From the NCBI RefSeq assembly GCF_025354735.1, contig NZ_JANXMI010000312.1, positions 1 through 64,000 on the forward strand: a DNA stretch of 64,000 nt. Reading direction: 5' to 3'. The DNA is from Rugamonas sp. (GTDB lineage: Bacteria > Pseudomonadota > Gammaproteobacteria > Burkholderiales > Burkholderiaceae_D). Below, piece after piece: positions 19,593 through 28,511 of the stretch. The notes under the pieces are model-generated. The model was not told the DNA's origin. It saw only the letters and a program-made list of their open reading frames with translations, and did not search any database. Both the position numbers and the translations under genes were made by a program. The first letter of the stretch is position 1; the number at the start of each line of letters is the position of its first letter.

Positions 19593-20648
19593 ATGGCACT
19601 TATACCCACCACCATCCTGACCGGCTTCCTCGGCGCCGGCAAAACGACGCTGCTCAACCGCATCTTGCAGGAAGACCACGGCCAGCGCATCGCCGTGATC
19701 GAAAACGAGTTTGGCCAGGAAAATATCGACAACGAAATCCTGGTCCAGGGCAGCAGCGAACACATCGTGGAAATGAACAACGGCTGCATCTGCTGCACCG
19801 TGCGCGGCGACCTGATCGTGGCGCTGACGTCGCTGGCGCAAAAGCGCGAAGCCGGCCTGTTGCATTTCGACCGCGTCGTCATCGAGACCACCGGGCTGGC
19901 CAATCCCGGCCCGGTGGCGCAGACCTTCTTCGTCGACGAGGAAGTGGGCACTTACTATATGCTCGACGCCATCGTCACCGTCGTCGATGCGCGCCACGCG
20001 ATGGCCCAGCTCGACGAACACGAGGAAGCCCAGCGCCAGGTCGGTTTCGCCGACAAGCTGCTGCTGTCGAAAACCGACCTGACCACGCCGGACCAGCTGG
20101 CGCTGCTGCTGCCGCGCCTGAAGCGCATCAACCCGCGCGCGCCCATCGTCACGGCCGACTTCGGCCGCACGCCGCTGACCGAGGTGCTCGACATCCGCGG
20201 CTTCAACCTGAACGAGAAACTGGAGCTGGACCCGGACTTCCTCGCCACCGAGGAGGCGCACGCGCACCACGAGCACGACCATGAACACGCCGATCATTGC
20301 GACCACCCCAGCCACGATCACAGCCGCGACCACCACCACAGCCGCCACGCCGACGACATCGCCGCCTTCGTCTTCAAAAGCGCCCGCCCCTTCGATGCGG
20401 CGCGGCTGGAGGAATTCCTCAACGGTTTGATTCAAGTCTACGGCCCGCGCATGTTGCGCTACAAAGGCGTCTTGTGGATGGAGGGCGGCGCGCGCAAGGT
20501 CGTGTTCCAGGGCGTGCACCAGATTATGGGCAGCGACGTCGGCGCCCTTTGGGGCGAAAACGACGTCCGTGGCAGCAAAATGGTGTTTATTGGTAAAAAT
20601 CTACCGAAAGATATCTTTATTAGCGGATTGGAACAATGTTTGGTATAA
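19593..20648 (+). CDS. COG0523/CobW-type metal chaperone GTPase
   Basis: This 351-residue protein carries the Walker A motif GFLGAGKTTL (11-20) and the CxCC metal-binding motif CICC (65-68). It also has the Walker B/DxxG-like ETTGLANP and the SKTDL guanine motif (LLLSKTDL). A histidine/aspartate-rich linker follows at about 225-262, with around 16 histidines, before the CobW C-terminal domain. Such G3E GTPases deliver metals, often zinc, to client enzymes. It is immediately upstream of dksA, whose product lacks most zinc-finger cysteines, a pairing reminiscent of zinc-starvation loci. No Zur box was recognised. Confidence 0.9.
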   Translation: MALIPTTILTGFLGAGKTTLLNRILQEDHGQRIAVIENEFGQENIDNEILVQGSSEHIVEMNNGCICCTVRGDLIVALTSLAQKREAGLLHFDRVVIETTGLANPGPVAQTFFVDEEVGTYYMLDAIVTVVDARHAMAQLDEHEEAQRQVGFADKLLLSKTDLTTPDQLALLLPRLKRINPRAPIVTADFGRTPLTEVLDIRGFNLNEKLELDPDFLATEEAHAHHEHDHEHADHCDHPSHDHSRDHHHSRHADDIAAFVFKSARPFDAARLEEFLNGLIQVYGPRMLRYKGVLWMEGGARKVVFQGVHQIMGSDVGALWGENDVRGSKMVFIGKNLPKDIFISGLEQCLV

Positions 20649-20746
20649 ACTATCCGGGTTTTACGGGGGCGGCCCCGGTCGGCCCCGCGGTATCGGCGAC
20701 GATGTGAACGCGTCTTTCCAACGCTGCAACAAATCGGGATGGCAAT

Positions 20747-21544
20747 ATGAAGCAAAGCGTGCCAAAATCAGCCCGAACTATACGGTCCGCCCCGGCGGCG
20801 CACGACGCACCTGATCTGTCCGCCCTGAAGGCGGTGGCGACGGCGCTGGCAGCCAAACTGTGCGGTACGCCGGCCGTACCGGTCCGGTCCGCCCAGCCCG
20901 GCGCTTCCACCTCAGGCATAAACAACGCGCCGCTAGCGCAGGCGAGTACGAAACGGGAACAAGGCGCCAAGAAAGCAAGCGCAGGACTCTCCGGCCAGCT
21001 CATACGGGCCGAAACGGATACCGGACCAGTTGACGGCGCAGTTGCCGCACCAGCTGATCAATTTGAAAACTCTGTCGTATCGAAGGTAAGCGAAGTGATG
21101 ACTAAAACTAATAAATCGACCCCCGCCGCCAGCGACCGCATCCTGACCGATGAAGAAATTCTGAAGATGGATGAAAAGGACTACATGAACGCGGCGCAAC
21201 TGGCGTTTTTCAAGGCCAAATTGCAGGCGCTTGAAAAAGAGCTGTTGAAAAACGCCGGCGAGACCACCGAGCACCTGCGCGAAACCGTGCTGGTGCCGGA
21301 CCCGGCCGACCGCGCCACCATCGAGGAAGAGCATGCGCTGGAACTGCGCACCCGCGACCGCGAACGCAAGCTGCTCAAGAAGGTGCAGCAGTCCATCGTC
21401 GCCATCGATGGCGGCGACTATGGCTGGTGCGAAGAAACGGGCGAGCCCATCGGCGTGCCCCGTTTGATCGCCCGCCCGACCGCCACGCTGTCGCTGGAAG
21501 CCCAGCAGCGCCGCGAACTGAAGCAAAAACTGTACGGCGACTGA
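20747..21544 (+). CDS. dksA: RNA polymerase-binding protein DksA, with long N-terminal extension
   Basis: The conserved part (from about residue 117, MTKTNKSTPAASDRILTDEE) is the usual DksA length and has the coiled-coil helices and the DPADRATIEEEHALELRTRDRERK block that reaches the RNA polymerase secondary channel. The C-terminal GDYGWCEETGEPIGVPRL region keeps only one of the four zinc-finger cysteines, as is usual in Burkholderiales. The frame is open for a further 116 residues, a basic Ala/Pro/Ser-rich tail whose codons (ATA, TCA, CGG, GGA) are atypical. The true start may be the ATG at 21096, with the upstream stretch being leader. DksA mediates ppGpp-dependent control of rRNA and amino acid genes. 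Confidence 0.88.
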   Translation: MKQSVPKSARTIRSAPAAHDAPDLSALKAVATALAAKLCGTPAVPVRSAQPGASTSGINNAPLAQASTKREQGAKKASAGLSGQLIRAETDTGPVDGAVAAPADQFENSVVSKVSEVMTKTNKSTPAASDRILTDEEILKMDEKDYMNAAQLAFFKAKLQALEKELLKNAGETTEHLRETVLVPDPADRATIEEEHALELRTRDRERKLLKKVQQSIVAIDGGDYGWCEETGEPIGVPRLIARPTATLSLEAQQRRELKQKLYGD

Positions 21545-21568
21545 TTTCCCCCTCCCCCGACATGAAAG

Positions 21569-21596
21569 ACACGCGATGCCCTCGCGTGTTTTTTTT
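21569..21596 (+). terminator. Rho-independent terminator of dksA
   Basis: An 8-bp stem ACACGCGA / TCGCGTGT with a 5-base loop is followed by a run of T's, 25 bases after the dksA stop. Confidence 0.9.
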
Positions 21597-21716
21597 CGAC
21601 CTTTTTTTTGTTTCAACACGTGACAGCGGACGGCAACGGTTTGCCCATCGGCTACACTATCAGTCCGGCGCCATCGCAGCGCGCCGCATCGCGTTCCGGC
21701 GCATAACGAGGCCACG

Positions 21717-23114
21717 GTGGGATTGTTTTCCATTTTCAAGAAAACCGGCGCTACACCGACGGAGCCCGTCCCCACGCCCCCCGAAGAGAGCGCGCGCCTG
21801 GACGCCAACAGCGAACTGGCGCGCCTGAACACGCAAGCCTTGCAGCGCGACATCGCGCGCGCCACGGCCATGAAAATCGACGCCATCGAATCGGCCATGG
21901 CCTTCGACATCTTCAACACGCCGGAGCCGGCCTGGGGCAGCCGCCCGCCGCGCCCGGCCAAGCCGGCCGAATCGGCCCCGGCCGCCACCGACGAATCCGC
22001 CGAGGCGCCGCCCGACACGGTCGCGGCGGCCGACGACGACGGCAATGCCGACGCCGACGATCCGGCCACGCTGCCGCTGATCGATGAAGCGACCACCGAA
22101 CTGCTGGACGAGGAAGACTTGCCACTGAGCACGGTCATGGCCGAAAGCGCCTCCGTGGTCGAGGAAATCGCCGTCCTCTACGCCAGCGGCCAGCAGGCCG
22201 TCGCCGAGCAGATGCTGGTGGCCAACCTGCCGGCCTGCGGCGGACAGGACCGCACCATCTGGTGGATGTTGTTCGACCTGTACCAGATCGGCGGCCGCCA
22301 GGACGCCTTCGACAACCTGTCGATCGACTACGCCAGCTGCTTCGAGACGTCGCCGCCGGCCTGGAACGCGGTGGCCGCCGCCGAAGCGCCGGCCGACAGC
22401 TACAGCGGCGTGGCGCCGACCGAAGCCTTCGCCGGCGTGCTCGACGGCGCCATCGCGCCGCAGCTGGAGCGCCTGCGGCAACTGGCCGCCGGCAGTCCGG
22501 TGCTGCGGCTGGAATTCAACCGCATCACCAGCGTCGAGCCGGACGGCTGCGCCCTGCTGCTGGCCGCGCTGCAAAGCCTGCAACGGCAGCAGCGCGAGCT
22601 GATCGTGGTGGCCGCCGCCGAGCTGGTCGAGCTGATCCGCCCCATCATCGCCGTCGGCCGCCGCGACGAGGGCGCCGCGCCCTGGCTGCTGTTGCTGGAA
22701 CTGCTGCAATTGCTGAACCGCGAAAAAGATTTCGAGGAAAGCGGCATGGATTACTGCGTCACCTTCGAAGTGTCGCCGCCGTCCTTCGTCGCGCCGCAAA
22801 AAGTCGCCATGGCCGCCAGGCAGCACGTGTCGGCCTCGCCCGACCGCTTCATGCTGCCGCCCGTGATAGAAGGCAATCTCGACACTTTACTGGCCGCCAT
22901 CGGCGACTATGCCGCACAATATCCCGCCATGGTGTTCGACTGTTCGCGCCTGAGCCGGCTGGAATTGGGCGCCGCCAACCAGCTGCTGGCCCAACTGCAA
23001 ACGCTGGCGGCCGGCCGCAGGCTGGAGTTCCGCGACGTCAACCACCTGGTGACGGCGCTGCTGCGGCTGCTGGGCTACGCGGAACTGGCCAGGATTTATC
23101 CGCACAAGTATTAA
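21717..23114 (+). CDS. STAS-domain-containing protein
   Basis: This protein of 465 residues starts at GTG (MGLFSIFKK). The first about 130 residues are low-complexity, rich in Ala/Pro/Asp. The remainder holds two STAS-like modules: LRLEFNRITSVEPDGCALLLAALQSL near 260-290, and FDCSRLSRLELGAANQLLAQLQTL near 405-430. STAS modules act as phospho-switch or scaffolding domains in signalling. Members of this kind often sit upstream of hslV in Oxalobacteraceae (recalled, not searched). There is no membrane segment. Specific function unknown. Confidence 0.75.
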   Translation: MGLFSIFKKTGATPTEPVPTPPEESARLDANSELARLNTQALQRDIARATAMKIDAIESAMAFDIFNTPEPAWGSRPPRPAKPAESAPAATDESAEAPPDTVAAADDDGNADADDPATLPLIDEATTELLDEEDLPLSTVMAESASVVEEIAVLYASGQQAVAEQMLVANLPACGGQDRTIWWMLFDLYQIGGRQDAFDNLSIDYASCFETSPPAWNAVAAAEAPADSYSGVAPTEAFAGVLDGAIAPQLERLRQLAAGSPVLRLEFNRITSVEPDGCALLLAALQSLQRQQRELIVVAAAELVELIRPIIAVGRRDEGAAPWLLLLELLQLLNREKDFEESGMDYCVTFEVSPPSFVAPQKVAMAARQHVSASPDRFMLPPVIEGNLDTLLAAIGDYAAQYPAMVFDCSRLSRLELGAANQLLAQLQTLAAGRRLEFRDVNHLVTALLRLLGYAELARIYPHKY

Positions 23115-23150
23115 GCGCGCAGGTCGATACGCAGCCGACCCCGACGTCGC

Positions 23151-23178
23151 GCGGCACGCGGCACGCGGCACGCGGCAC
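23151..23178. repeat. Heptamer tandem repeat
   Basis: Four consecutive copies of GCGGCAC occupy the spacer before hslV. A short GC-rich tandem array of this kind can vary by slippage; no function is evident. Confidence 0.8.
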
Positions 23179-23260
23179 GCCTTCCAGCATCTTGTAATCG
23201 CCCGTCCCAGCCCCACTATTTGATCTTGCACCCGCCGCATCCTCACCACGAGAGCTCATC

Positions 23261-23806
23261 ATGGAACAATTTCACGGCACCACCATCCTGTGCGTGCGGC
23301 GCGGCAAGCAAGTCGCGCTGGGCGGCGACGGCCAGGTCACACTCGGCAATATCGTCATGAAAGGCACGGCCCGCAAGGTGCGCAAGCTGTACCAGGGCAA
23401 GGTCCTGGTCGGCTTCGCCGGCGGCACGGCCGACGCCTTCACCCTGCTCGACCGCTTCGAGGGCAAGCTCGAGAAACACCAGGGCAATCTGCTGCGCGCC
23501 TCGGTCGAGCTGGCCAAGGACTGGCGGACCGACCGCGTGCTGCGCCGCCTGGAGGCGATGCTGCTGGTGGCCGACAGCGAGTCGACCCTGGTCATCACCG
23601 GCAACGGCGACGTGCTCGAACCGGAAGACGGCATCGGCGCCATCGGCTCCGGCGGCACCTACGCCCAGTCGGCGGCCAAGGCCTTGCAGGAAAACACGGA
23701 ACTGACGCCGGCTGAAATCGTCAAGAAATCGCTGACGATCGCCGCCGAACTGTGCATCTACACCAATATGTCGCACATCATCGAAACGCTGGATCAAGCC
23801 GGATGA
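23261..23806 (+). CDS. hslV: ATP-dependent protease subunit HslV
   Basis: This 181-residue proteasome-like peptidase forms the core of HslUV. The mature N-terminal nucleophile is Thr7 in [10 protein letters not shown], with the preceding short propeptide [16 protein letters not shown] and [12 protein letters not shown] are the standard family blocks. Its stop overlaps the hslU start (ATGA), giving a coupled pair. Confidence 0.97.
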   Translation: MEQFHGTTILCVRRGKQVALGGDGQVTLGNIVMKGTARKVRKLYQGKVLVGFAGGTADAFTLLDRFEGKLEKHQGNLLRASVELAKDWRTDRVLRRLEAMLLVADSESTLVITGNGDVLEPEDGIGAIGSGGTYAQSAAKALQENTELTPAEIVKKSLTIAAELCIYTNMSHIIETLDQAG

Positions 23807-25164
23807 CCGCCATGAATATGACCCCCCAGGAAATCGTCGGAGAACTCGACAAACACGTCGTCGGCCAGGCTAAGGCCAAGCGCGCCGTCGCCATCGCCTT
23901 GCGCAACCGCTGGCGCCGGCAGCAGGTGGAGGAACCGCTGCGCCATGAAATCACGCCGAAAAACATCTTGATGATAGGCCCCACCGGCGTCGGCAAGACC
24001 GAGATCGCGCGCCGCCTGGCCAAGCTGGCCGGCGCGCCCTTCATCAAGATCGAGGCCACCAAGTTCACCGAAGTGGGCTACGTCGGCCGCGACGTCGACA
24101 CCATCATCCGCGACTTGATCGACATCGGCGTCAAGCAGACGCGCTCGGCCGAGATGGCCAAGGTGCGCGCCCGCGCCGAGGACGCGGCCGAAGACCGCGT
24201 CATCGACATCCTGGTGCCGCCGGCGCGCGACTTCGGCTTCCACCCGCCGTCCGCCGGGGCCGCCGCCGACGGCGGCGCCCAGCCCGGCGACAGCACCCGC
24301 CAAACCTTCCGCAAGCGCCTGCGGCAGGGCGAGCTGGACGACAAGGAAATCGAGATCGAGCTGGCCGACGCCGGCCCGCAAATGGAAATCATGGCCCCGC
24401 CCGGCATGGAGGAAATGACGGAGCAGATCAAGTCCATGTTCTCCGGCATCGGCGGCGCGCGCAAAAAGGCGCGCAAGGTCAAGATCAAGGAGGCGATGAA
24501 ACTGCTGGTCGACGAAGAGGCGGCCAAGCTCATCAACGAAGACGAGATGAAGCAGAAAGCCATCCAGAACGTCGAGCAGAACGGCATCGTCTTCCTCGAC
24601 GAGATCGACAAGATCGCCTCGCGCTCGGAAACCGGCGGCGCCGACGTCTCGCGCGCCGGCGTGCAGCGCGACCTGCTGCCGCTGGTCGAGGGCACGACCG
24701 TCAACACCAAATACGGCATGATACGCACCGACCACATCCTGTTCATCGCGTCCGGCGCCTTCCACCTGGCCAAGCCCTCGGACCTGATCCCGGAACTGCA
24801 GGGCCGCTTCCCGATCCGGGTCGAACTCGAATCGCTGGCGATCGCCGACTTCGAGCGCATCCTCACCAGCACCGACGCCTGCCTCACCAAGCAGTACGAG
24901 GCGCTGCTGGCGACCGAGAACGTGACCATCGCCTTCGCGCCCGACGGCATCCACCGCCTCGCCGAAATCGCGTTCTCGGTCAACGAGCGCACCGAAAACA
25001 TCGGCGCGCGCCGGCTCTACACGGTGATGGAAAAGCTGCTGGAAGAAGTGTCGTTCACTGCCAGCGAAACGGGCGGCCAGACCATCGCCATCGACGCCGC
25101 CTACGTCAACGCCAAGCTCGATGCGCTGGCCGTCAACGAAGACCTGTCGCGCTACGTGTTGTAG
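23803..25164 (+). CDS. hslU: HslU ATPase/unfoldase
   Basis: This AAA+ unfoldase of 453 residues (from the ATG overlapping hslV) feeds substrates to HslV. It has Walker [10 protein letters not shown] (59-67), an I-domain insertion (about residues 110-240) with the MAPPGMEEM region, Walker B FLDEIDKI, and a C-terminal sensor-2 region ([15 protein letters not shown]) ending DLSRYVL, whose tail inserts into HslV. Starts at 23812 or 23818 are also in frame. Confidence 0.97.
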   Translation: MTAMNMTPQEIVGELDKHVVGQAKAKRAVAIALRNRWRRQQVEEPLRHEITPKNILMIGPTGVGKTEIARRLAKLAGAPFIKIEATKFTEVGYVGRDVDTIIRDLIDIGVKQTRSAEMAKVRARAEDAAEDRVIDILVPPARDFGFHPPSAGAAADGGAQPGDSTRQTFRKRLRQGELDDKEIEIELADAGPQMEIMAPPGMEEMTEQIKSMFSGIGGARKKARKVKIKEAMKLLVDEEAAKLINEDEMKQKAIQNVEQNGIVFLDEIDKIASRSETGGADVSRAGVQRDLLPLVEGTTVNTKYGMIRTDHILFIASGAFHLAKPSDLIPELQGRFPIRVELESLAIADFERILTSTDACLTKQYEALLATENVTIAFAPDGIHRLAEIAFSVNERTENIGARRLYTVMEKLLEEVSFTASETGGQTIAIDAAYVNAKLDALAVNEDLSRYVL

Positions 25165-25179
25165 GGGGCCGGCCGGCGC

Positions 25180-25794
25180 TCAGCGCCGGTCCGGGCCCTG
25201 CGGCGGCGCCACGCCATCGGTGCGCGGCAGTTGCGCGCCCATGGTCATCGTCGAATTGACCGGCCCCGTATAGGGCTGCGGCTGGCCGACGGTGCCCGGC
25301 GGCGGCGATGGCGACGGCGACGGCATTTGCGGTTGCAACTGCGCCTGCGGCATGGGCTGCGGCATCGCGCCCGGCGCCGCCATCGCGCCGGGCGCGGCGC
25401 CATCGCTGGCCAGGTCGACGCGCTTGCTCACGCCGCCCTCCGACAACATCACATACCTGGGATGGATTTCCTGCACCGTCACGCCGGACGCCACTTCGCG
25501 GCCGACCGCCAGCGCCAGCGCCGGCTTGCCGTCGACGCCGATGATGGCCGCGCTGTCGCGTCCCACGCCGGCGACGATCACGCCGCGCAGCTGATAATTG
25601 CTGACGGCGGCCGTCACGACCTGGCCGCCGAACAAGCCCTGGGCCGCCGCCACGCCCGGCTCCGGCGCGGCGACGATGGCCAGCGGCGCGATCGGCCGCT
25701 GCGCCGGCTTGAACATTTGCAGCGCCCAGTAAGCCAGCGAGGCGGCCAGCGCCGCGACGGCGACGATGGTGAAGAGGAATGGCAAACGCTTCAT
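25180..25794 (-). CDS. gspC: Type II secretion protein GspC-like
   Basis: This 204-residue inner-membrane protein is the last gene of the type II secretion operon. It has a single N-terminal TM helix (FLFTIVAVAALAASLAYWAL) and a homology region (YQLRGVIVAGVGRDSAAIIGV, then VQEIHPRYVMLSEGGVSKRV) that contacts the secretin GspD. The C-terminal 70 residues are proline/glutamine-rich with no PDZ domain, so this is a short GspC. Its position at the 3' end of the operon, rather than next to gspD, is unlike the enterobacterial order. Confidence 0.85.
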   Translation of the reverse strand: MKRLPFLFTIVAVAALAASLAYWALQMFKPAQRPIAPLAIVAAPEPGVAAAQGLFGGQVVTAAVSNYQLRGVIVAGVGRDSAAIIGVDGKPALALAVGREVASGVTVQEIHPRYVMLSEGGVSKRVDLASDGAAPGAMAAPGAMPQPMPQAQLQPQMPSPSPSPPPGTVGQPQPYTGPVNSTMTMGAQLPRTDGVAPPQGPDRR

Positions 25795-25829
25795 GGTGTC
25801 CTTGTTTGACTGACTTGCCGGCGGCGCGC

Positions 25830-27050
25830 TCAGCGCACCAGCTGATTGATTTCGATAATAGGCATCAGCACCGCCAGCACGATCAGCAGCACCACCACGC
25901 CCATGGCCAGGATCAGCGCCGGTTCGAGCAGGCCGGCGATGGTCAGCGTGCGCCGTTCCAGGTCCGATTCCTGGGCGGCGGCGGCGCGGTCGAGCATGGC
26001 CGGCAGCTCGCCGGTGATTTCGCCGGCCCGTATCATGTGGATCAGCATGGGCGGAAAATGCTGTTGCGCCGACAGCGCCCGCGCCAGGCTGACGCCCTCG
26101 CGCACACTGTCGCTGGCCTCGTCGACCAGCTCCTGCATCGCCACGTTCGACAGCGTGTCGCGGCTCGTTTGCAGCGCGCGCAAAATCGGCACGCCCGAAC
26201 CGGTGGTGATGGCCAGCGTGCTGGCGAAGCGCGCCGTGTTCAGGCTGCGCTCGAATTTGCCGTAGATGGGGGCCGTCAGCAGCCAGGCGTGCCAGCGCCG
26301 CTTGAGCGCCGGACCTTGCAGCGCGCGCCGCCACAGATACCAGGCGCCGGCGATCAGGATGGCGGCGTAGATGCCGTCGGCGCGCACGAAGTCGGACACC
26401 GCCAGCATCACCGTCGTCAGCAGCGGCAGCTTTTGCTTGGTGGTCGCGAACACGGAGACGATCTGCGGCACCACGTAGGTGAGCAGGAAAATCACGATCG
26501 CGAAGGCCACCACCGTGACGATGGCCGGATAGGTGAACGCCAGCTTGACCTTTTGCACCAGCGCGTTGCGGCGCTCGATGTAGTCGGCCAGCCGTGACAG
26601 CACGCGCGACAGATGGCCGATCTGCTCACCCGACGCCACCAGCGCGCGGTAGATGTCGGCGAAGTCGCGCGGGTGGCGCGACAGCGCGTCCGACAGCGCG
26701 GCGCCGCCGATGACTTCCGAGCGGATCGACGCGATCAGGTCGCGCACGTACACGCGCTCGGCCTGTTCCAGCAGCGCGGTGAAGGCCTGCTCCAGCGGCA
26801 GGCCGGCCTCCAACAAGCTGGCCAGCTGGCGCGTGAACAGCGCCAGCTCGGTGGTCGACAGCTTGTCGCCGAAGGCGCGGCTGCGGGCCACGCCGGCCGC
26901 GTCGAGCTGGGCGGCGATGGCGTCGACCTTCAGCGGCGTCAAGCCCTGGGTGCGCAGGTCCGAGCGCGCCGAGCGGGCGTTGTCGGCATTGAGGACGCCC
27001 TTGCGGGTGGCGCCGCCGGCGTCGACGGCTTCGTAGCGGAATGCTGGCAT
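25830..27050 (-). CDS. gspF: Type II secretion inner-membrane platform protein GspF
   Basis: This 406-residue polytopic protein has two GspF cytoplasmic repeats (ELALFTRQLASLLEAGLPLEQAF near 72-94 and RFASTLAITTGSGVPILRALQ near 270-290). Three TM helices are visible: about 168-190, 216-236 and a C-terminal LILAMGVVVLLIVLAVLMPI. It is the platform that couples the GspE motor to pseudopilus growth. It lies 15 bases after gspE. Confidence 0.95.
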   Translation of the reverse strand: MPAFRYEAVDAGGATRKGVLNADNARSARSDLRTQGLTPLKVDAIAAQLDAAGVARSRAFGDKLSTTELALFTRQLASLLEAGLPLEQAFTALLEQAERVYVRDLIASIRSEVIGGAALSDALSRHPRDFADIYRALVASGEQIGHLSRVLSRLADYIERRNALVQKVKLAFTYPAIVTVVAFAIVIFLLTYVVPQIVSVFATTKQKLPLLTTVMLAVSDFVRADGIYAAILIAGAWYLWRRALQGPALKRRWHAWLLTAPIYGKFERSLNTARFASTLAITTGSGVPILRALQTSRDTLSNVAMQELVDEASDSVREGVSLARALSAQQHFPPMLIHMIRAGEITGELPAMLDRAAAAQESDLERRTLTIAGLLEPALILAMGVVVLLIVLAVLMPIIEINQLVR

Positions 27051-27065
27051 GGTCTGGCGTCTTCC

Positions 27066-28490
27066 CTAGTCTTCTTTGGTCACGCGCAGCAGCTCGGCCT
27101 GGGTGGTCACGCCCTCGCGCAGCCAGCGTTCGCCGTCCTCGCGCATGGTCTGCATACCGCTCTTGAGCGCCGCCGCCTTGACGTCCGCCTCGGAGGCGCG
27201 GTTGTGGATCTGGGCGCGGATCTGCTCCGTCGTCGTCAACAGTTCGTAGACGCCGACCCGGCCCTGGTAGCCGGTCTGGCCGCAATGCTCGCAGCCGACC
27301 GCGTGCCACAGCGCGCCGTCGTAGCGCTTGCAGTTGCCGCACAATTTGCGCACCAGCCGCTGCGCCAGCACGCCGAGCAGCGACGACGACAGCAGGAACG
27401 GTTCGATGCCCATGTCGAGCAGGCGCGTGACGGCGGCGGCGGCGTCGTTGGTGTGCAGGGTCGCCAGCACCAGGTGGCCGGTCAGCGAGGCCTGCACCGC
27501 GATCTGCGCCGTTTCCAGGTCGCGGATCTCGCCTATCATGATGACGTCCGGGTCCTGCCGCAAGATGGCCCGCAGCGCTTTCGCGAACGTCATGTCGATG
27601 CGCGCGTTGACCTGGGTCTGGCCGACGCCGGCCAGGTCGTATTCGATCGGGTCTTCCACCGTCAGGATGTTGGTGGTGGTGGCGTTGAGCAGCGACAGCG
27701 CGGCGTACAGCGTGGTGGTCTTGCCGGAGCCGGTCGGACCGGTCACCAGCACGATGCCGTGCGGCTGGTTGATCAGCGCGTCGAAGCGCGGCAGCATCTG
27801 CTCGCTCATGCCCAGGTGCTGCAAGTCGAGGCGGCCGGCCTCCTTGTCGAGCAAACGCAAGACCGCGCGTTCGCCGTGGCCGGTCGGCAGCGTCGACACG
27901 CGCACGTCCACCGGCTTGCCGCCGATGCGCAGCGTGATGCGGCCATCCTGCGGCAGGCGCTTTTCGGCGATGTCGAGCTGCGCCATGATCTTGATGCGCG
28001 AGATCAGCGAACCGTGGATGGCCTTGCGCGGCCGGACGATGTCGCGCAGGCTGCCGTCGATGCGGAAGCGCACCACCGAGGTCTGCTCGAAGGGCTCGAT
28101 GTGGATGTCGGACGCGCTGTCGCGCAGCGCCTGCGTCAGCAGCGCGTTGATCATGCGGATCACCGGCGCGTCGTCGCTCGATTCGAGCAAGTCCTCGATG
28201 GCCGGCACGTCCTGCAGCAGCTTGGTCAGATCGAGGTTGGCGTCGAATTCGTCGGCCACCATCGAGGCGTTGCCGCCGGCGCCGGCGTAGGCGGCGGCGA
28301 TGGCCGCCTCCAGCTCGGCGCGCGGCATGGACTTGAGCTGGATGCGGCCGAAGCGGCGCGACACTTCGGCGATCGCGGCCGGCGCCGTGGCGCTCGAGAC
28401 CAGGATGTCGACCGTGTTCTCGGCGCTGTCGCTGGGCTGCGCCAGCACGACGAAGTCGCGCGCGAAGGCGTAAGGTAAAAGGTTACTCAT
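27066..28490 (-). CDS. gspE: Type II secretion ATPase GspE
   Basis: This 474-residue motor ATPase powers pseudopilus assembly. It has the Walker A motif GPTGSGKTT (251-259), the Asp and His boxes ([16 protein letters not shown], then ATLHTNDA) and a tetracysteine zinc site (CGNC and CEHC near 400-420) typical of secretion ATPases. The N-terminal domain (about 1-100) binds GspL. The length agrees with the family. Confidence 0.96.
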   Translation of the reverse strand: MSNLLPYAFARDFVVLAQPSDSAENTVDILVSSATAPAAIAEVSRRFGRIQLKSMPRAELEAAIAAAYAGAGGNASMVADEFDANLDLTKLLQDVPAIEDLLESSDDAPVIRMINALLTQALRDSASDIHIEPFEQTSVVRFRIDGSLRDIVRPRKAIHGSLISRIKIMAQLDIAEKRLPQDGRITLRIGGKPVDVRVSTLPTGHGERAVLRLLDKEAGRLDLQHLGMSEQMLPRFDALINQPHGIVLVTGPTGSGKTTTLYAALSLLNATTTNILTVEDPIEYDLAGVGQTQVNARIDMTFAKALRAILRQDPDVIMIGEIRDLETAQIAVQASLTGHLVLATLHTNDAAAAVTRLLDMGIEPFLLSSSLLGVLAQRLVRKLCGNCKRYDGALWHAVGCEHCGQTGYQGRVGVYELLTTTEQIRAQIHNRASEADVKAAALKSGMQTMREDGERWLREGVTTQAELLRVTKED

Positions 28491-28511
28491 GGCGGTTACG
28501 CGGCTCCGTCA

